The notes under the pieces: model-generated
What the model was told of the DNA's origin: nothing
The model's database searches: none
Seen by the model: only the letters and a program-made list of their open reading frames with translations
Program-made: the position numbers and the translations under genes
In this document: in pieces, positions 34,850 through 43,557 of the stretch
How positions within the stretch are numbered: the stretch's first letter is position 1
How the letters are laid out: every line of letters begins with the position of its first letter
Assembly: GCF_001045455.1 (NCBI RefSeq)
Contig: NZ_LFNE01000014.1
Location: 31,482 to 95,481, forward strand
Source: Chryseobacterium sp. FH2
GTDB lineage: Bacteria > Bacteroidota > Bacteroidia > Flavobacteriales > Weeksellaceae
DNA: 64,000 nt
Direction: 5' to 3'

Positions 34850-36361
34850 ATGAGTTTAACTTTAGATGAAATACAAAATTTCAAAGGAAAATATCCAAAA
34901 CAAATCTGGAGTCTCTTTTTCTCTGAAATGTGGGAACGTTTCTGTTTCTACGGAATGCGCGGAATGTTGGTTTTCTTCATGATTTCCCAACTTAATTTCC
35001 ATGAAAAAGAAGCCAATCTCCAATACGGAGCAACACAGGCATTTGTTTATGCCTTTACATTTATTGGTGGACTTTTTGCCGACAAAATCTTAGGATTCAG
35101 AAAATCTTTATTTTGGGGTGGACTTTTAATGATCGTTGGGAGCTTAATCTTAGCAACAGATCCCCATAAATTCTTTTTCCTGGGAATCGCATTTACCGTT
35201 GTAGGAACAGGGTTCTTTAAACCCAATATTTCATCAATGGTTGGTCAGCTTTACAAACCGAACGATTCAAGAGCAGATGCAGGTTTTTCATTATTTTATG
35301 CAGGAATCAATCTGGGTGCTTTATTAGGTGGTTATTTATGCATTGCCATAGGTAAAGGGGAACTTTTTTCTAATTTTATCCCGGAAGAACTAAGATGGCA
35401 TCTTGCTTTTGGTTTTGCGGCAATTGTAATGGTAATTAGTTTAATCAATTTCGTCTTTACACAAAGAAGTTTGGGTTCTATCGGGCTTCAACCGGGACAT
35501 CCAAATAATGAAATAAAATCTGCCCCAATTCCTAAATGGCAGGAATACGGAGTGTATGTTTTATCATTAATTTTCGTTCCGATTATTATGGTAATGGTTG
35601 CAAAGACCCAATATACAGACTATTTTATGTATACAATCGGGCCACTTACGCTAATTTATCTTTTCTACGAAATGACAAAAGTAACTCCTGCAGAACGCAA
35701 AAAACTTTGGGCTGCTTTAGTTTTCATTTTATTCTCAATCTTATTTTGGGGAATTTATGAGCAAAGTGGAGGTTCATTAAGTATTTTTGCTGCAAAAAAT
35801 TTAAATAAGGATCTTCTAGGTTTAGATCCGAATGGTGTAAATAATTCCGGAGGGGCATTTTTTATTATTTTCCTGGCTCCGATTATTGGATTACTTTGGA
35901 TTTGGCTAAATAAAAGAAAAATCGAACCTAATACGATCATCAAATTTGGATTAGGATTTATTTTCCTCGGATTGGGTTATTATATTTTATTTGCAACAAG
36001 ACTTTTTGCCAATCTTCAAGGCATCACTTCGTTGAATTTCTTTACCGTTGCATTACTGGTAATTACTTTGGGAGAACTTTGCCTCTCTCCTATCGGATTA
36101 TCTATCATGACAAAGCTTTCCACAAAAAATCTTCAGGGAATGATGATGGGAATGTGGTTCCTGGCTTCAGCATACGGACAGTATGTTGCGGGAATCATCG
36201 GAGCAGGTTTAGCGACTGCAAAAGAGGGCTCTACCAACTATGATGCTCTCATCACTTATACTGATGGATATAAACAATTGGGATTATATGCTGTAATTGC
36301 CGGAGTGGTATTAATTTTGATATCTCCGTTCGTAAAGAAATTAATGCAGGAAGTAAAATAA
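34850..36361 (+). CDS. POT-family proton/oligopeptide symporter, third of three
   Basis: A 503-residue inner-membrane transporter, the shortest of the three, with the motif EMWERFCFYGMRGML, TFIGGLFADKILGFRKSLF and FFKPNISSMVGQLYK. It lacks the long soluble insertions of its neighbours. It is separated from the thioredoxin gene by 40 bp. Confidence 0.92.
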   Translation: MSLTLDEIQNFKGKYPKQIWSLFFSEMWERFCFYGMRGMLVFFMISQLNFHEKEANLQYGATQAFVYAFTFIGGLFADKILGFRKSLFWGGLLMIVGSLILATDPHKFFFLGIAFTVVGTGFFKPNISSMVGQLYKPNDSRADAGFSLFYAGINLGALLGGYLCIAIGKGELFSNFIPEELRWHLAFGFAAIVMVISLINFVFTQRSLGSIGLQPGHPNNEIKSAPIPKWQEYGVYVLSLIFVPIIMVMVAKTQYTDYFMYTIGPLTLIYLFYEMTKVTPAERKKLWAALVFILFSILFWGIYEQSGGSLSIFAAKNLNKDLLGLDPNGVNNSGGAFFIIFLAPIIGLLWIWLNKRKIEPNTIIKFGLGFIFLGLGYYILFATRLFANLQGITSLNFFTVALLVITLGELCLSPIGLSIMTKLSTKNLQGMMMGMWFLASAYGQYVAGIIGAGLATAKEGSTNYDALITYTDGYKQLGLYAVIAGVVLILISPFVKKLMQEVK

Positions 36362-36401
36362 AAGTAAGTAATTATGCTTATTTTTACTTAAATATCAAAT
36401 T

Positions 36402-36935
36402 ATGAAGAAAATTATAAGCATAATTCTAATCTTTTGTTTAAATTTTAGTTTTGCACAGGTAAAATGGATGACGATCGAAGAAGCCTTAAAAGCTCAGAAA
36501 GAAAATCCCAGGAAGATACTTATCGACTTTTATGCAGACTGGTGCGGACCGTGTAAAATCATGGATAAAAAAACATATGGACATCAGATAATTGCTGATA
36601 TTCTAAATGAAAGCTATTACCCTGTAAAATTCAATGCGGAAGAAAAAAAACCGGTTCAAATCTTTGGAAGAACGTTTTCAAATCCTGATACAGAACATAA
36701 GAAAGGTAAAAACTCTTTACACGAGTTCACTCAATATATGAACGTAGGAGCCGTTCCAAGTACTGTTTTTCTGGATGAAAGCGGGGGGCCCATTACTATT
36801 CTTCAGGGCGAATTATCTGCCAAAGAGCTAGAGCCCTATTTAGAATTAATTTCTAAAAACCTTTATAAAAAAATTCGTTCCGGACAGCAGTGGGAAGATT
36901 ATCAGAAAAAATTTAAATCTAAAATAAAAGATTAA
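36402..36935 (+). CDS. Exported thioredoxin-family protein
   Basis: The 177-residue protein has a signal peptide (MKKIISIILIFCLNFSFAQ) and one thioredoxin domain with the redox motif WCGPCK in LIDFYADWCGPCKIMDKKTY. The cis-Pro region is VGAVPSTVFLDESG. It acts in the periplasm, probably in disulfide reduction or isomerisation; the partner is unknown. Length is normal. A terminator follows at 36942-36970. Confidence 0.9.
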   Translation: MKKIISIILIFCLNFSFAQVKWMTIEEALKAQKENPRKILIDFYADWCGPCKIMDKKTYGHQIIADILNESYYPVKFNAEEKKPVQIFGRTFSNPDTEHKKGKNSLHEFTQYMNVGAVPSTVFLDESGGPITILQGELSAKELEPYLELISKNLYKKIRSGQQWEDYQKKFKSKIKD

Positions 36936-36941
36936 ACATAG

Positions 36942-36970
36942 AAAGACTTTCAGCTTTGAAAGTCTTTTTT
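36942..36970 (+). terminator. Terminator of the thioredoxin gene
   Basis: AAAGACTTTCA pairs with TGAAAGTCTTT, then a T run. Confidence 0.85.
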
Positions 36971-37005
36971 AATTTCTATTTTTTTCCGAAATTCGTGGTT
37001 CTTTA

Positions 37006-39090
37006 ATGACTTTAGAAACATCCATAGAATACGTCAAGGGCATTGGCCCGGACAGAGCCAAACTCATCAAAACCGTGTTGGGCATTTCTACGGTAGAAGA
37101 TCTTTTGAACTTCTACCCTATTCGTTATTTGGATAAAAGTAAAGTTCATAAAATTTCTCAACTGCAGGAAACCAATCTTGATATTCAGCTCAAAGGGAAA
37201 ATCACGAATCTTCAGGAAATTCAAACGGGAAAAACGAAGAGGCTGTCTGCAAAATTCAATGACGATACCGGTACGATGGATTTGGTTTGGTTTCAATATT
37301 CAAAATGGCTGAAAGAGCAGCTTCCCGTGAATAAAGAAATTTACATTTTCGGAAAGCTGAATGTGTTCAATAACCAATTTTCAATGCCACATCCTGAAAT
37401 TGAGATTGAAGAAAACAAGGAGAGTGACAATCGATTAAGACCAATTTATCCGAGTTCTGAAAAACTTACCAAAAGAGGTTTAAATCAAAAATTCTTTCAA
37501 AATGTTGTAAGAAATATCTGCAAGGAAATTCCGAACCTTCTTGATGAAAATATGCCTGAATATCTGATAAAACACTTTAAATTTTTATCAAGACAGCATA
37601 CTTTTCTCAATATCCATTTCCCAAAAAGTTTAGAACATTTTGAAAAAGCTAATTACAGGTTAAAATTTGAAGAATCATTCTTTTTTCAGCTTGGTTATGC
37701 CTTAAAAAAACTTCATCATAAAACCCAGTCACATGGTAATCCGTTTCCTATTGTCGGGGATTATTTCACAAGTTTCTATGAAAACAATCTTCCTTTTGAG
37801 CTTACAGGAGCCCAAAAAAGGGTTTTAAAAGAAATCCGTCTGGATATGAAAAAACCTATCCAGATGAATCGTCTGCTGCAGGGAGATGTAGGTTCGGGGA
37901 AAACGATGGTTGCTTTATTAACAATGCTGATTGCCATGGATAATGGTTTTCAAAGTTGTTTAATGGCTCCTACCGAAATCCTTGCACAACAGCATTACAA
38001 CGGAATCAAAGATTTATTGACAGGGACAGGGATTAACGTTCGGCTTTTAACAGGCTCTACCAAAGCCTCAGAAAGAAAAATCATTCATCAGGAACTTGAA
38101 AGTGGAGAACTCTCTATTTTGGTGGGCACGCACGCTGTTTTGGAAGATAAAGTTAAATTTAAAAATCTTGGTTTGGCCATTATTGACGAGCAACACAGAT
38201 TTGGTGTCGCACAACGGGCTAAACTCTGGGCTAAAAATAAAATTCCGCCACATATTTTGGTCATGACTGCAACTCCTATCCCCAGAACCCTGGCGATGAG
38301 TTTTTATTCTGATTTGGATGTTTCTGTAATTGATGAAATGCCGGTCGGAAGAAAGCCAATCATTACAGCTCACAGACGGGAAAAAGACAGGGCTTACGTG
38401 TATAATTTCTGTCGGGAAGAGATTCAGAAAGGCAGGCAGGTTTATTTTGTGTACCCTTTGATTGAAGAGTCTGAAACATTAGATTATAGAAATTTAATGG
38501 AAGGCTTGGAAAATGTGATGGAAAATTTCACACATTATAATGTTACCATGCTTCACGGGAAAATGAAGCCCGATGAAAAAGATGCAGCAATGAATTATTT
38601 TGCTTCCGGGAAAGCCGAAATAATGGTAGCTACTACCGTAATTGAAGTAGGTGTAAACGTTCCTAATGCTTCTGTAATGGTGATTGAAAGCGCCGAAAGG
38701 TTCGGACTGTCACAGCTTCATCAGCTTCGGGGCCGTGTTGGTCGCGGAGCAGAACAGAGCTATTGTATTTTGATGACTTCGGATAAATTATCTTCAGACA
38801 GCAGAACACGTATCAAAACGATGGTGGAAACTAATGATGGTTTCAAAATTTCTGAAGTTGATATGCAGCTGCGTGGTCCGGGAGATATTCTCGGTACTCA
38901 GCAAAGTGGCGTTGTAGACTTTAAAAGGCTCGATCTGATTCAGGATTCTGCCATTATAAAATTGACAAAACATACAGTCGATAAAATCTTAGAAACAGAT
39001 CCTCTTTTGAGCAGAGCAGAAAATATGGTTATCAAAAACTACTACCTTCGATATTATCGCGGTAAAAATAAGTGGAGCAAAATTTCATAA
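37006..39090 (+). CDS. recG: ATP-dependent DNA helicase RecG
   Basis: The 694-residue helicase remodels stalled forks and branched DNA. The N-terminal wedge/OB domain covers ~55-150, the Walker A motif is GDVGSGKTMVALL (~297), motif II is IIDEQHRFGVAQR, motif III MTATPIPRTLAMS, and the RecG-specific C-terminal elements include QLRGPGDILGTQQSG. Length is standard. A weak hairpin at 39100-39126 follows. Confidence 0.96.
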   Translation: MTLETSIEYVKGIGPDRAKLIKTVLGISTVEDLLNFYPIRYLDKSKVHKISQLQETNLDIQLKGKITNLQEIQTGKTKRLSAKFNDDTGTMDLVWFQYSKWLKEQLPVNKEIYIFGKLNVFNNQFSMPHPEIEIEENKESDNRLRPIYPSSEKLTKRGLNQKFFQNVVRNICKEIPNLLDENMPEYLIKHFKFLSRQHTFLNIHFPKSLEHFEKANYRLKFEESFFFQLGYALKKLHHKTQSHGNPFPIVGDYFTSFYENNLPFELTGAQKRVLKEIRLDMKKPIQMNRLLQGDVGSGKTMVALLTMLIAMDNGFQSCLMAPTEILAQQHYNGIKDLLTGTGINVRLLTGSTKASERKIIHQELESGELSILVGTHAVLEDKVKFKNLGLAIIDEQHRFGVAQRAKLWAKNKIPPHILVMTATPIPRTLAMSFYSDLDVSVIDEMPVGRKPIITAHRREKDRAYVYNFCREEIQKGRQVYFVYPLIEESETLDYRNLMEGLENVMENFTHYNVTMLHGKMKPDEKDAAMNYFASGKAEIMVATTVIEVGVNVPNASVMVIESAERFGLSQLHQLRGRVGRGAEQSYCILMTSDKLSSDSRTRIKTMVETNDGFKISEVDMQLRGPGDILGTQQSGVVDFKRLDLIQDSAIIKLTKHTVDKILETDPLLSRAENMVIKNYYLRYYRGKNKWSKIS

Positions 39091-39099
39091 AATAAAAAA

Positions 39100-39126
39100 C
39101 CGCGAAAAGAAATAATCTTTACGCGG
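39100..39126 (+). terminator. Possible terminator of recG
   Basis: CCGCGaaaAGA pairs with TCTTTaCGCGG but the following T run is poor. The rest of the gene-free interval to 39711 is AT-rich and shows no gene, repeat or strong hairpin. Confidence 0.4.
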
Positions 39127-39711
39127 CTCCCCTTTATAAAACTGTTATTTTTGAAGAAATTTACTTTCAGTTTTTCAGAAAAAATTTATTTTAATAGCTG
39201 GTAGCCTCATAACTTAATATTTTGTGATGTGGTGTGAAAATATTTATAATTGTGTTGAGGAAGTTATGGTAGCTGCAACTATTAAAATAAATTAAAAAAC
39301 AAAATGAATTATGTTTCCAATTTTAATTATTATAAAAACTAACTGAAGCATTGCTAAAGGATAAAAATGAAACGAATATCCATTAACTACTACAAGTTTT
39401 CATGATTGTACCGTTTTTTTAAAAGATCTTCTTCGCTTATAAATTGGAAATTATTATAATTCATTTTGTTTAACTAACATTGTGATGTATATAATTTAGT
39501 TTAAAACTTGAAATAACTTAATTCATTCATTTCCGGTTTTGAAATATAGATGAATTTGTGTTACCATTTTTCTTATTACAAAAATGGTAATATACCGGCA
39601 AAAACTTTTTATATGATTTCATTTTTTAGTTATAGAATTTTCACATCTGTGTGAAAATTATGCTCTGAATATTAATTTTCAGTTAACAAACTTTTGCCAT
39701 AACTCCCTTAT

Positions 39712-40155
39712 TTATAAAATCTTCAGGATAAAATTATCTTTATTCAAACCTGAGGTATGATATTGCCAGTTAACAGTAATGACATCAGAAAGCACTTTTT
39801 TCAGAGCCACTTCATTATCCGGTTTTCTTATAAAAATATTTCCTCCGTTTACAAAAAAATCTTCTATTTCACTTTCTGATAATTTTTCTGAATACAAGGC
39901 TGTAACCAGGTTGTCAAACTTTCCATGATTTCTGGTTTCATCCAGGATTTTACGTTCAAAAACATTAAAATTTATAAACATAATTTCCGGGATGAGAACT
40001 TCGCCACTATTCAAATAATCCAAAATTTTGTCAATACTTTGAAATACCTGAATCTTTACCCCGATTTTTATTTTATTTAAAATATTTTTAAATAAAGTTA
40101 CATTCTCATTATTATCATCTATAATAGCAATACTTAGATATTCTTTGTTTATCAT
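39712..40155 (-). CDS. Response-regulator-like receiver domain, degenerate
   Basis: A 147-residue stand-alone receiver fold. The acidic pair is IAIIDDNNEN, the Thr position is LVTALYSE and the Lys is IFIRKPDNE. The phospho-acceptor Asp of beta-3 (usually LLDLNMP) is replaced: the strand reads EIMFINFNVFERK. Aspartyl phosphorylation is therefore unlikely. It starts 1 bp after the stop of the AraC-type gene, so the two are cotranscribed and may act together. Confidence 0.75.
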   Translation of the reverse strand: MINKEYLSIAIIDDNNENVTLFKNILNKIKIGVKIQVFQSIDKILDYLNSGEVLIPEIMFINFNVFERKILDETRNHGKFDNLVTALYSEKLSESEIEDFFVNGGNIFIRKPDNEVALKKVLSDVITVNWQYHTSGLNKDNFILKIL

Positions 40156-40156
40156 C

Positions 40157-40717
40157 TTAGGGAATGATTACTAAACTTTGTATTTTTCTTCTCTTTTCCA
40201 CAATCTTGTAAAATTGTGAAGGTGTAATTCCTGTAGTATTCTTAAACTGCGTGCTCAGATGCGCCACACTGGAATAATTCAGTTTATGGGCTATCTCAGT
40301 AAGACTTTGCTTATTGCTTATGATAAGCTCTTTTGCATATTCTATTTTTTGCAGAATAATAAAATTTTCAATGGAAGTAAGTGCTACTTCTGAAAAAAGG
40401 TTGGAAAGATACCCATAGCTGTGATTCAGTTTTTCGGAAATAAAAATCGAAGCCTTTACAGGAATAATTTCGTCAGAGAAAACCAATTCCACAATGGCAT
40501 CTTTTATTTTTTGAACCAAAGCAATTTTTTGGCTTTCGATAATTTCGATACCATAATCTTCAAGTTTTTTCTTAAAAATCTTGTGCTGTTCTTTTGTAAA
40601 AGATTCGTAAAACTCTACTTCCCCAAAATTCAACAAGCGGTATTTTATCCCCTGTTCTTTGAGCTTTTCGTCCAATACCTTTCTGCAAAGTGCATTGAAA
40701 TCAAATTTAACGTACAT
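40157..40717 (-). CDS. AraC-family transcriptional regulator
   Basis: Starting at the ATG at 40717 (MYVKFDFNALCRKVLDEKL) the protein has 186 residues; the frame extends to 40762. The N-terminal ~70 residues form a small alpha/beta domain common in Flavobacteriia versions. The C-terminal ~100 residues are the double helix-turn-helix (HSYGYLSNLFSEVALTSIEN, then SLTEIAHKLNYSSVAHLSTQ and TTGITPSQFYK). It is cotranscribed with the degenerate receiver gene. Targets unknown. Confidence 0.8.
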   Translation of the reverse strand: MYVKFDFNALCRKVLDEKLKEQGIKYRLLNFGEVEFYESFTKEQHKIFKKKLEDYGIEIIESQKIALVQKIKDAIVELVFSDEIIPVKASIFISEKLNHSYGYLSNLFSEVALTSIENFIILQKIEYAKELIISNKQSLTEIAHKLNYSSVAHLSTQFKNTTGITPSQFYKIVEKRRKIQSLVIIP

Positions 40718-40826
40718 TTTCATCCTTAATATAGTGTAAAATCCTGGAGTAAATATAAACACTTTATTTCAATTAAAAGTGAATTAGGAGAAAAAACTTT
40801 AAGAAAATTTTAAGACGCAAAAAACT

Positions 40827-40846
40827 CCTGTATTAATTAATACAGG
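40827..40846. terminator. Perfect 20-bp palindrome, probable terminator
   Basis: CCTGTATTAATTAATACAGG is a perfect palindrome, with AAAAAA just to its left giving a T run for minus-strand transcripts. It could stop transcription from the GNAT gene ending at 41031, although 185 bp away, or be a site for a dimeric regulator upstream of the AraC gene. The rest of 40763-41030 holds no gene. Confidence 0.45.
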
Positions 40847-41030
40847 AATTTAAACACTAAGGATGAAAAAAAATATACTGAAATAAAGCTTCAACAGCTT
40901 AAAATCAAGCATATGAATGTACTATTTATCTAAAAATCTAAATAAGTGAATTGGTTTATTGCAAAGATGGTTTAAAAAAGACATCACCTGTTATAGAATT
41001 ACACGGGAATATTACAAAATTTTAAGTCAA

Positions 41031-41534
41031 TCATTTGTGAAATAAATACTCCATTTGGTAGTCATCCATTACAAAATTCTTACCAATATCTAAAACCACT
41101 TCATTATATACAGTATATCCCTGCGATTCGTAGAATTTTTTTGCAGAATTATCTTTGTTTACATTCAGAATTATTCTCTTATCACCACTCTCCCAAACTT
41201 TTTCTTTTAAAAATTCCAAAGCACTTTTTCCAAATCCCTTACCTTTACTTTCGGGAACCAGGTAAATCCTGTGAAGCTTTGTCGTGCCTTTTTCATAGCC
41301 ATGTTCATAGCCGATAAATCCTTCATAAGAATTATGATTATCATCCAAGATCAAATAATAATGGTAATTGGGGCTTTGAATATGCTTTAAAATCTCATCG
41401 GCGGAATACATTTCGCCCAGCATATATTCAATCTGTTCTGTGGAAATGATTCCCACATAAGCACTTTCCCAGGATCTTCTCGCCAAATCCTGAATCAAAG
41501 CAATGTCTTTTTCTGTTGCTTCTATTAATTTCAT
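41031..41534 (-). CDS. GNAT family N-acetyltransferase
   Basis: The 167-residue protein has the GNAT fold. The N-terminal helix pair includes IQDLARRSWESAYVGIIS, the acetyl-CoA-binding motif is VPESKGKGFGKSALEFL (Q/RxxGxG/A type), and the C-terminal strand region includes VNKDNSAKKFYESQGYTVY. The N-terminal part resembles the PaiA-like subgroup that acetylates polyamines or small amines; the substrate is an inference. It lies 70 bp downstream of dapA. Confidence 0.82.
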   Translation of the reverse strand: MKLIEATEKDIALIQDLARRSWESAYVGIISTEQIEYMLGEMYSADEILKHIQSPNYHYYLILDDNHNSYEGFIGYEHGYEKGTTKLHRIYLVPESKGKGFGKSALEFLKEKVWESGDKRIILNVNKDNSAKKFYESQGYTVYNEVVLDIGKNFVMDDYQMEYLFHK

Positions 41535-41548
41535 AATTTTTTATCATT

Positions 41549-41581
41549 AAAAAAAGTGAAAAGCCATTGGCTCTCCACTTT
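41549..41581 (-). terminator. Terminator of dapA
   Basis: On the minus strand AAAGTG..AGCC pairs with GGCT..CACTTT, then a T run. It ends just before the GNAT start codon at 41534. Confidence 0.75.
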
Positions 41582-41604
41582 ATTATTACTGCAAATTTCT
41601 ATTG

Positions 41605-42477
41605 TTAAATATGGGACATTTCAGCTTTAATTTTTGCATAAAGCCCTTCTGAAGCCGGAACTAAAGGAAGTCTTAAATAATTTTTAATAATTCCTTTTTC
41701 CGCCAGAATCACTTTAATTCCGCAAGGATTTCCTTCTGCAAAAATCAGTCTTGTGATTTCAACCAGTTTATTATGAATTTCATATGCTTCTTTCACTTTT
41801 CCGTCAAAAGCAAGCTGAACCATGGTAGAAAATTCTTTTGGATATCCTTGCCCAATTACCGAAATTACCCCGTCCCCACCGGCTAAAGTTACCGGAAGCG
41901 TGTATTCATCATCTCCTGAAACCAATGAAAATCCTTCAGGTTTTTTTCTTAAAATATCGAAATACTGAAGAATATTCGGTGCCGCTTCTTTAATTAAAAA
42001 TAAATTCGGGAATTCTTTTGCCAAACGTAAAGTGGTTTCTGCCTCTACATTCTGTCCTGTTCTTGACGGAACATTGTAAATAATAATATTCTTTCCTGTA
42101 GACGCTAAAACTTTGTAGTGCTGGTAAAGACCTTCCTGATTGGGTTTATTGTAATATGGAGACACAGAAAGTACGGCTTCAAATGCCGATAAATCTGTTT
42201 CTTCAATCTGTTTTTTTACTTCAAGAGTATTGTTTCCGCCAATCCCCAAAACTAAAGGAAGACGTTTATTATTAACCTTAATGACATGCTCAATCACCTG
42301 TTTCTTTTCCTCATCAGAAAGCGTTGCAGCTTCCGCTGTAGTGCCCAAAACAACTAAATAATTGGTTCCGTTTTCGATATTATATTCAATAAGTTTTGTT
42401 AAACTATCGAAATCAACGGATAAATCTTCATTAAAGGGTGTCACCAATGCAACACCTACTCCTTTTAAAATGCTCAT
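41605..42477 (-). CDS. dapA: 4-hydroxy-tetrahydrodipicolinate synthase
   Basis: The 290-residue TIM-barrel enzyme condenses pyruvate and aspartate semialdehyde in lysine/DAP synthesis. The Thr-Thr of GTTAEAATL, the tyrosine in SPYYNKPNQEGLYQHY, YNVPSRTGQN and the Schiff-base Lys in FLIKEAAPN are all visible. Length is normal. It sits between a strong terminator and the long inverted repeat at 42571-42627. Confidence 0.96.
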   Translation of the reverse strand: MSILKGVGVALVTPFNEDLSVDFDSLTKLIEYNIENGTNYLVVLGTTAEAATLSDEEKKQVIEHVIKVNNKRLPLVLGIGGNNTLEVKKQIEETDLSAFEAVLSVSPYYNKPNQEGLYQHYKVLASTGKNIIIYNVPSRTGQNVEAETTLRLAKEFPNLFLIKEAAPNILQYFDILRKKPEGFSLVSGDDEYTLPVTLAGGDGVISVIGQGYPKEFSTMVQLAFDGKVKEAYEIHNKLVEITRLIFAEGNPCGIKVILAEKGIIKNYLRLPLVPASEGLYAKIKAEMSHI

Positions 42478-42570
42478 CTGTTAGAATTATTTTTGTCAAA
42501 TTTAATAATTTATGGCAAGAACTTGTGGTTTATTAAATTCTTTTTTTAATCTGAATCTTGAATTCTTCCC

Positions 42571-42627
42571 TTTGTAAATAATAACCCTTTCGATGTTTTA
42601 AACATCGAAAGGGTTATTATTTACAAA
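42571..42627. repeat. 27-bp perfect inverted repeat with 3-nt loop
   Basis: TTTGTAAATAATAACCCTTT continues to ATGTT, then a TTA loop, then the exact reverse complement through AAAGGGTTATTATTTACAAA. All 27 pairs are perfect. It lies 10 bp after the stop of the XRE gene (42637) and about 94 bp before the dapA start. It probably terminates the XRE transcript, but it is much longer than the other terminators here and has no T run. Confidence 0.85.
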
Positions 42628-42636
42628 TAGTACTAT

Positions 42637-43029
42637 TTATTTTTTCTCTTTCAAAAAAGCAATCTGTTCTTTTAGTGTTGCAATCTGCTCATCTTTGCTT
42701 TCAATAAGCTTATCGTATGTTTCTTTGATATCTTTAACTATATCTTTATAATCATTATTAATAGTCTCTACATATCCAAATCCATCTCCTTGATTAGCTT
42801 GGGTATTAATTGTGCTTTTCGTACTAATATCCAAAAGATTGGATAAGTCTTCCTCAAGAATATCAGATATTTTCATCAGTCTTTCTACGCTTAGTTTGGT
42901 TTCTCCTGTTTCAATTTTGCGATATGCAGCAGGGGTAATATCTAATTCATCAGCCATATTTTCAAAAGTGTAGCCTTTTTTACTCCTTTGTTGGGCAATT
43001 CTTTCTATAATTTTCTCCATTTCTGTCAT
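42637..43029 (-). CDS. XRE-family regulator with C-terminal coiled coil
   Basis: The 130-residue protein has an N-terminal HTH (residues ~5-65: MADELDITPAAYRKIETGET, with LSVERLMKISDILEEDL) and a C-terminal helix (~95-130, ESKDEQIATLKEQIAFLKEK) suited to dimerisation. It is divergent from the small secreted-protein gene at 43203. Three phased AAAAGTA sites lie between them (43047-43095), so it may regulate itself and that gene. Confidence 0.85.
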   Translation of the reverse strand: MTEMEKIIERIAQQRSKKGYTFENMADELDITPAAYRKIETGETKLSVERLMKISDILEEDLSNLLDISTKSTINTQANQGDGFGYVETINNDYKDIVKDIKETYDKLIESKDEQIATLKEQIAFLKEKK

Positions 43030-43046
43030 TTATATTTATTTTCATC

Positions 43047-43095
43047 AAAAGTATATATTTTTTGAGTAAAAGTAAAAATATTTTCACTAAAAGTA
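43047..43095. promoter_or_regulatory. Three AAAAGTA sites phased at 21 bp
   Basis: AAAAGTA occurs at 43047-43053, 43068-43074 and 43089-43095, starting exactly 21 bp apart (two helical turns). The array begins 18 bp upstream of the XRE start codon, in the divergent intergenic region. It is a strong candidate operator; binding is an inference. Confidence 0.5.
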
Positions 43096-43202
43096 TTTCT
43101 ATTCGTAAAGAGATATACTTAGCTTAGTAAGTAGAAAAACACAAGTGCACGAAATGTTTTTTAAGTGTATTAAATTTATTTTTTTAACAAAAAAAATCAT
43201 TT

Positions 43203-43490
43203 ATGAAAAAAGTATTATTAGGTGCATTCCTAGTTGCAGGAACTACTTTGGCATTTGCTAAAGAATCTACACCAGTTCAAAATTTTTCTAATAACAAAGA
43301 GATTATATCTTTAAAGTCAACAACTGTTAGAGTTAATTCATTAGAGGAAGCAGAAAAACTATTTGGTATTTGTCATTCAACAACTATTACTCCGGTTAAT
43401 GTAATAACTTCGTTTGATGATGGTCTAGGACATACTGTTTATATGATTGAACATTATTGGGATGTACAGACAATTTGGTATGGTTGTTAG
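43203..43490 (+). CDS. Small secreted protein
   Basis: The 95-residue protein has a signal peptide (MKKVLLGAFLVAGTTLAFAK). The mature part is polar, then ends in an aromatic and Cys-containing stretch (LFGICHSTTITPV, HTVYMIEHYWDVQTIWYGC). Two cysteines could form a disulfide. I do not recognise the family. It lies at the head of the GLPGLI/receptor locus, with a hairpin at 43510-43536 after it. Confidence 0.6.
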   Translation: MKKVLLGAFLVAGTTLAFAKESTPVQNFSNNKEIISLKSTTVRVNSLEEAEKLFGICHSTTITPVNVITSFDDGLGHTVYMIEHYWDVQTIWYGC

Positions 43491-43509
43491 AAATTAACAA
43501 TTAAATTAT

Positions 43510-43536
43510 AAGCGTCTATTTATTTAGACGCTTTAA
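43510..43536 (+). terminator. Hairpin after the small secreted-protein gene
   Basis: AAGCGTCTA pairs with TAGACGCTT; the T run is short. It may be a partial terminator before the GLPGLI genes. Confidence 0.55.
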
Positions 43537-43557
43537 TCTTAAATACAAAGCAAAACT

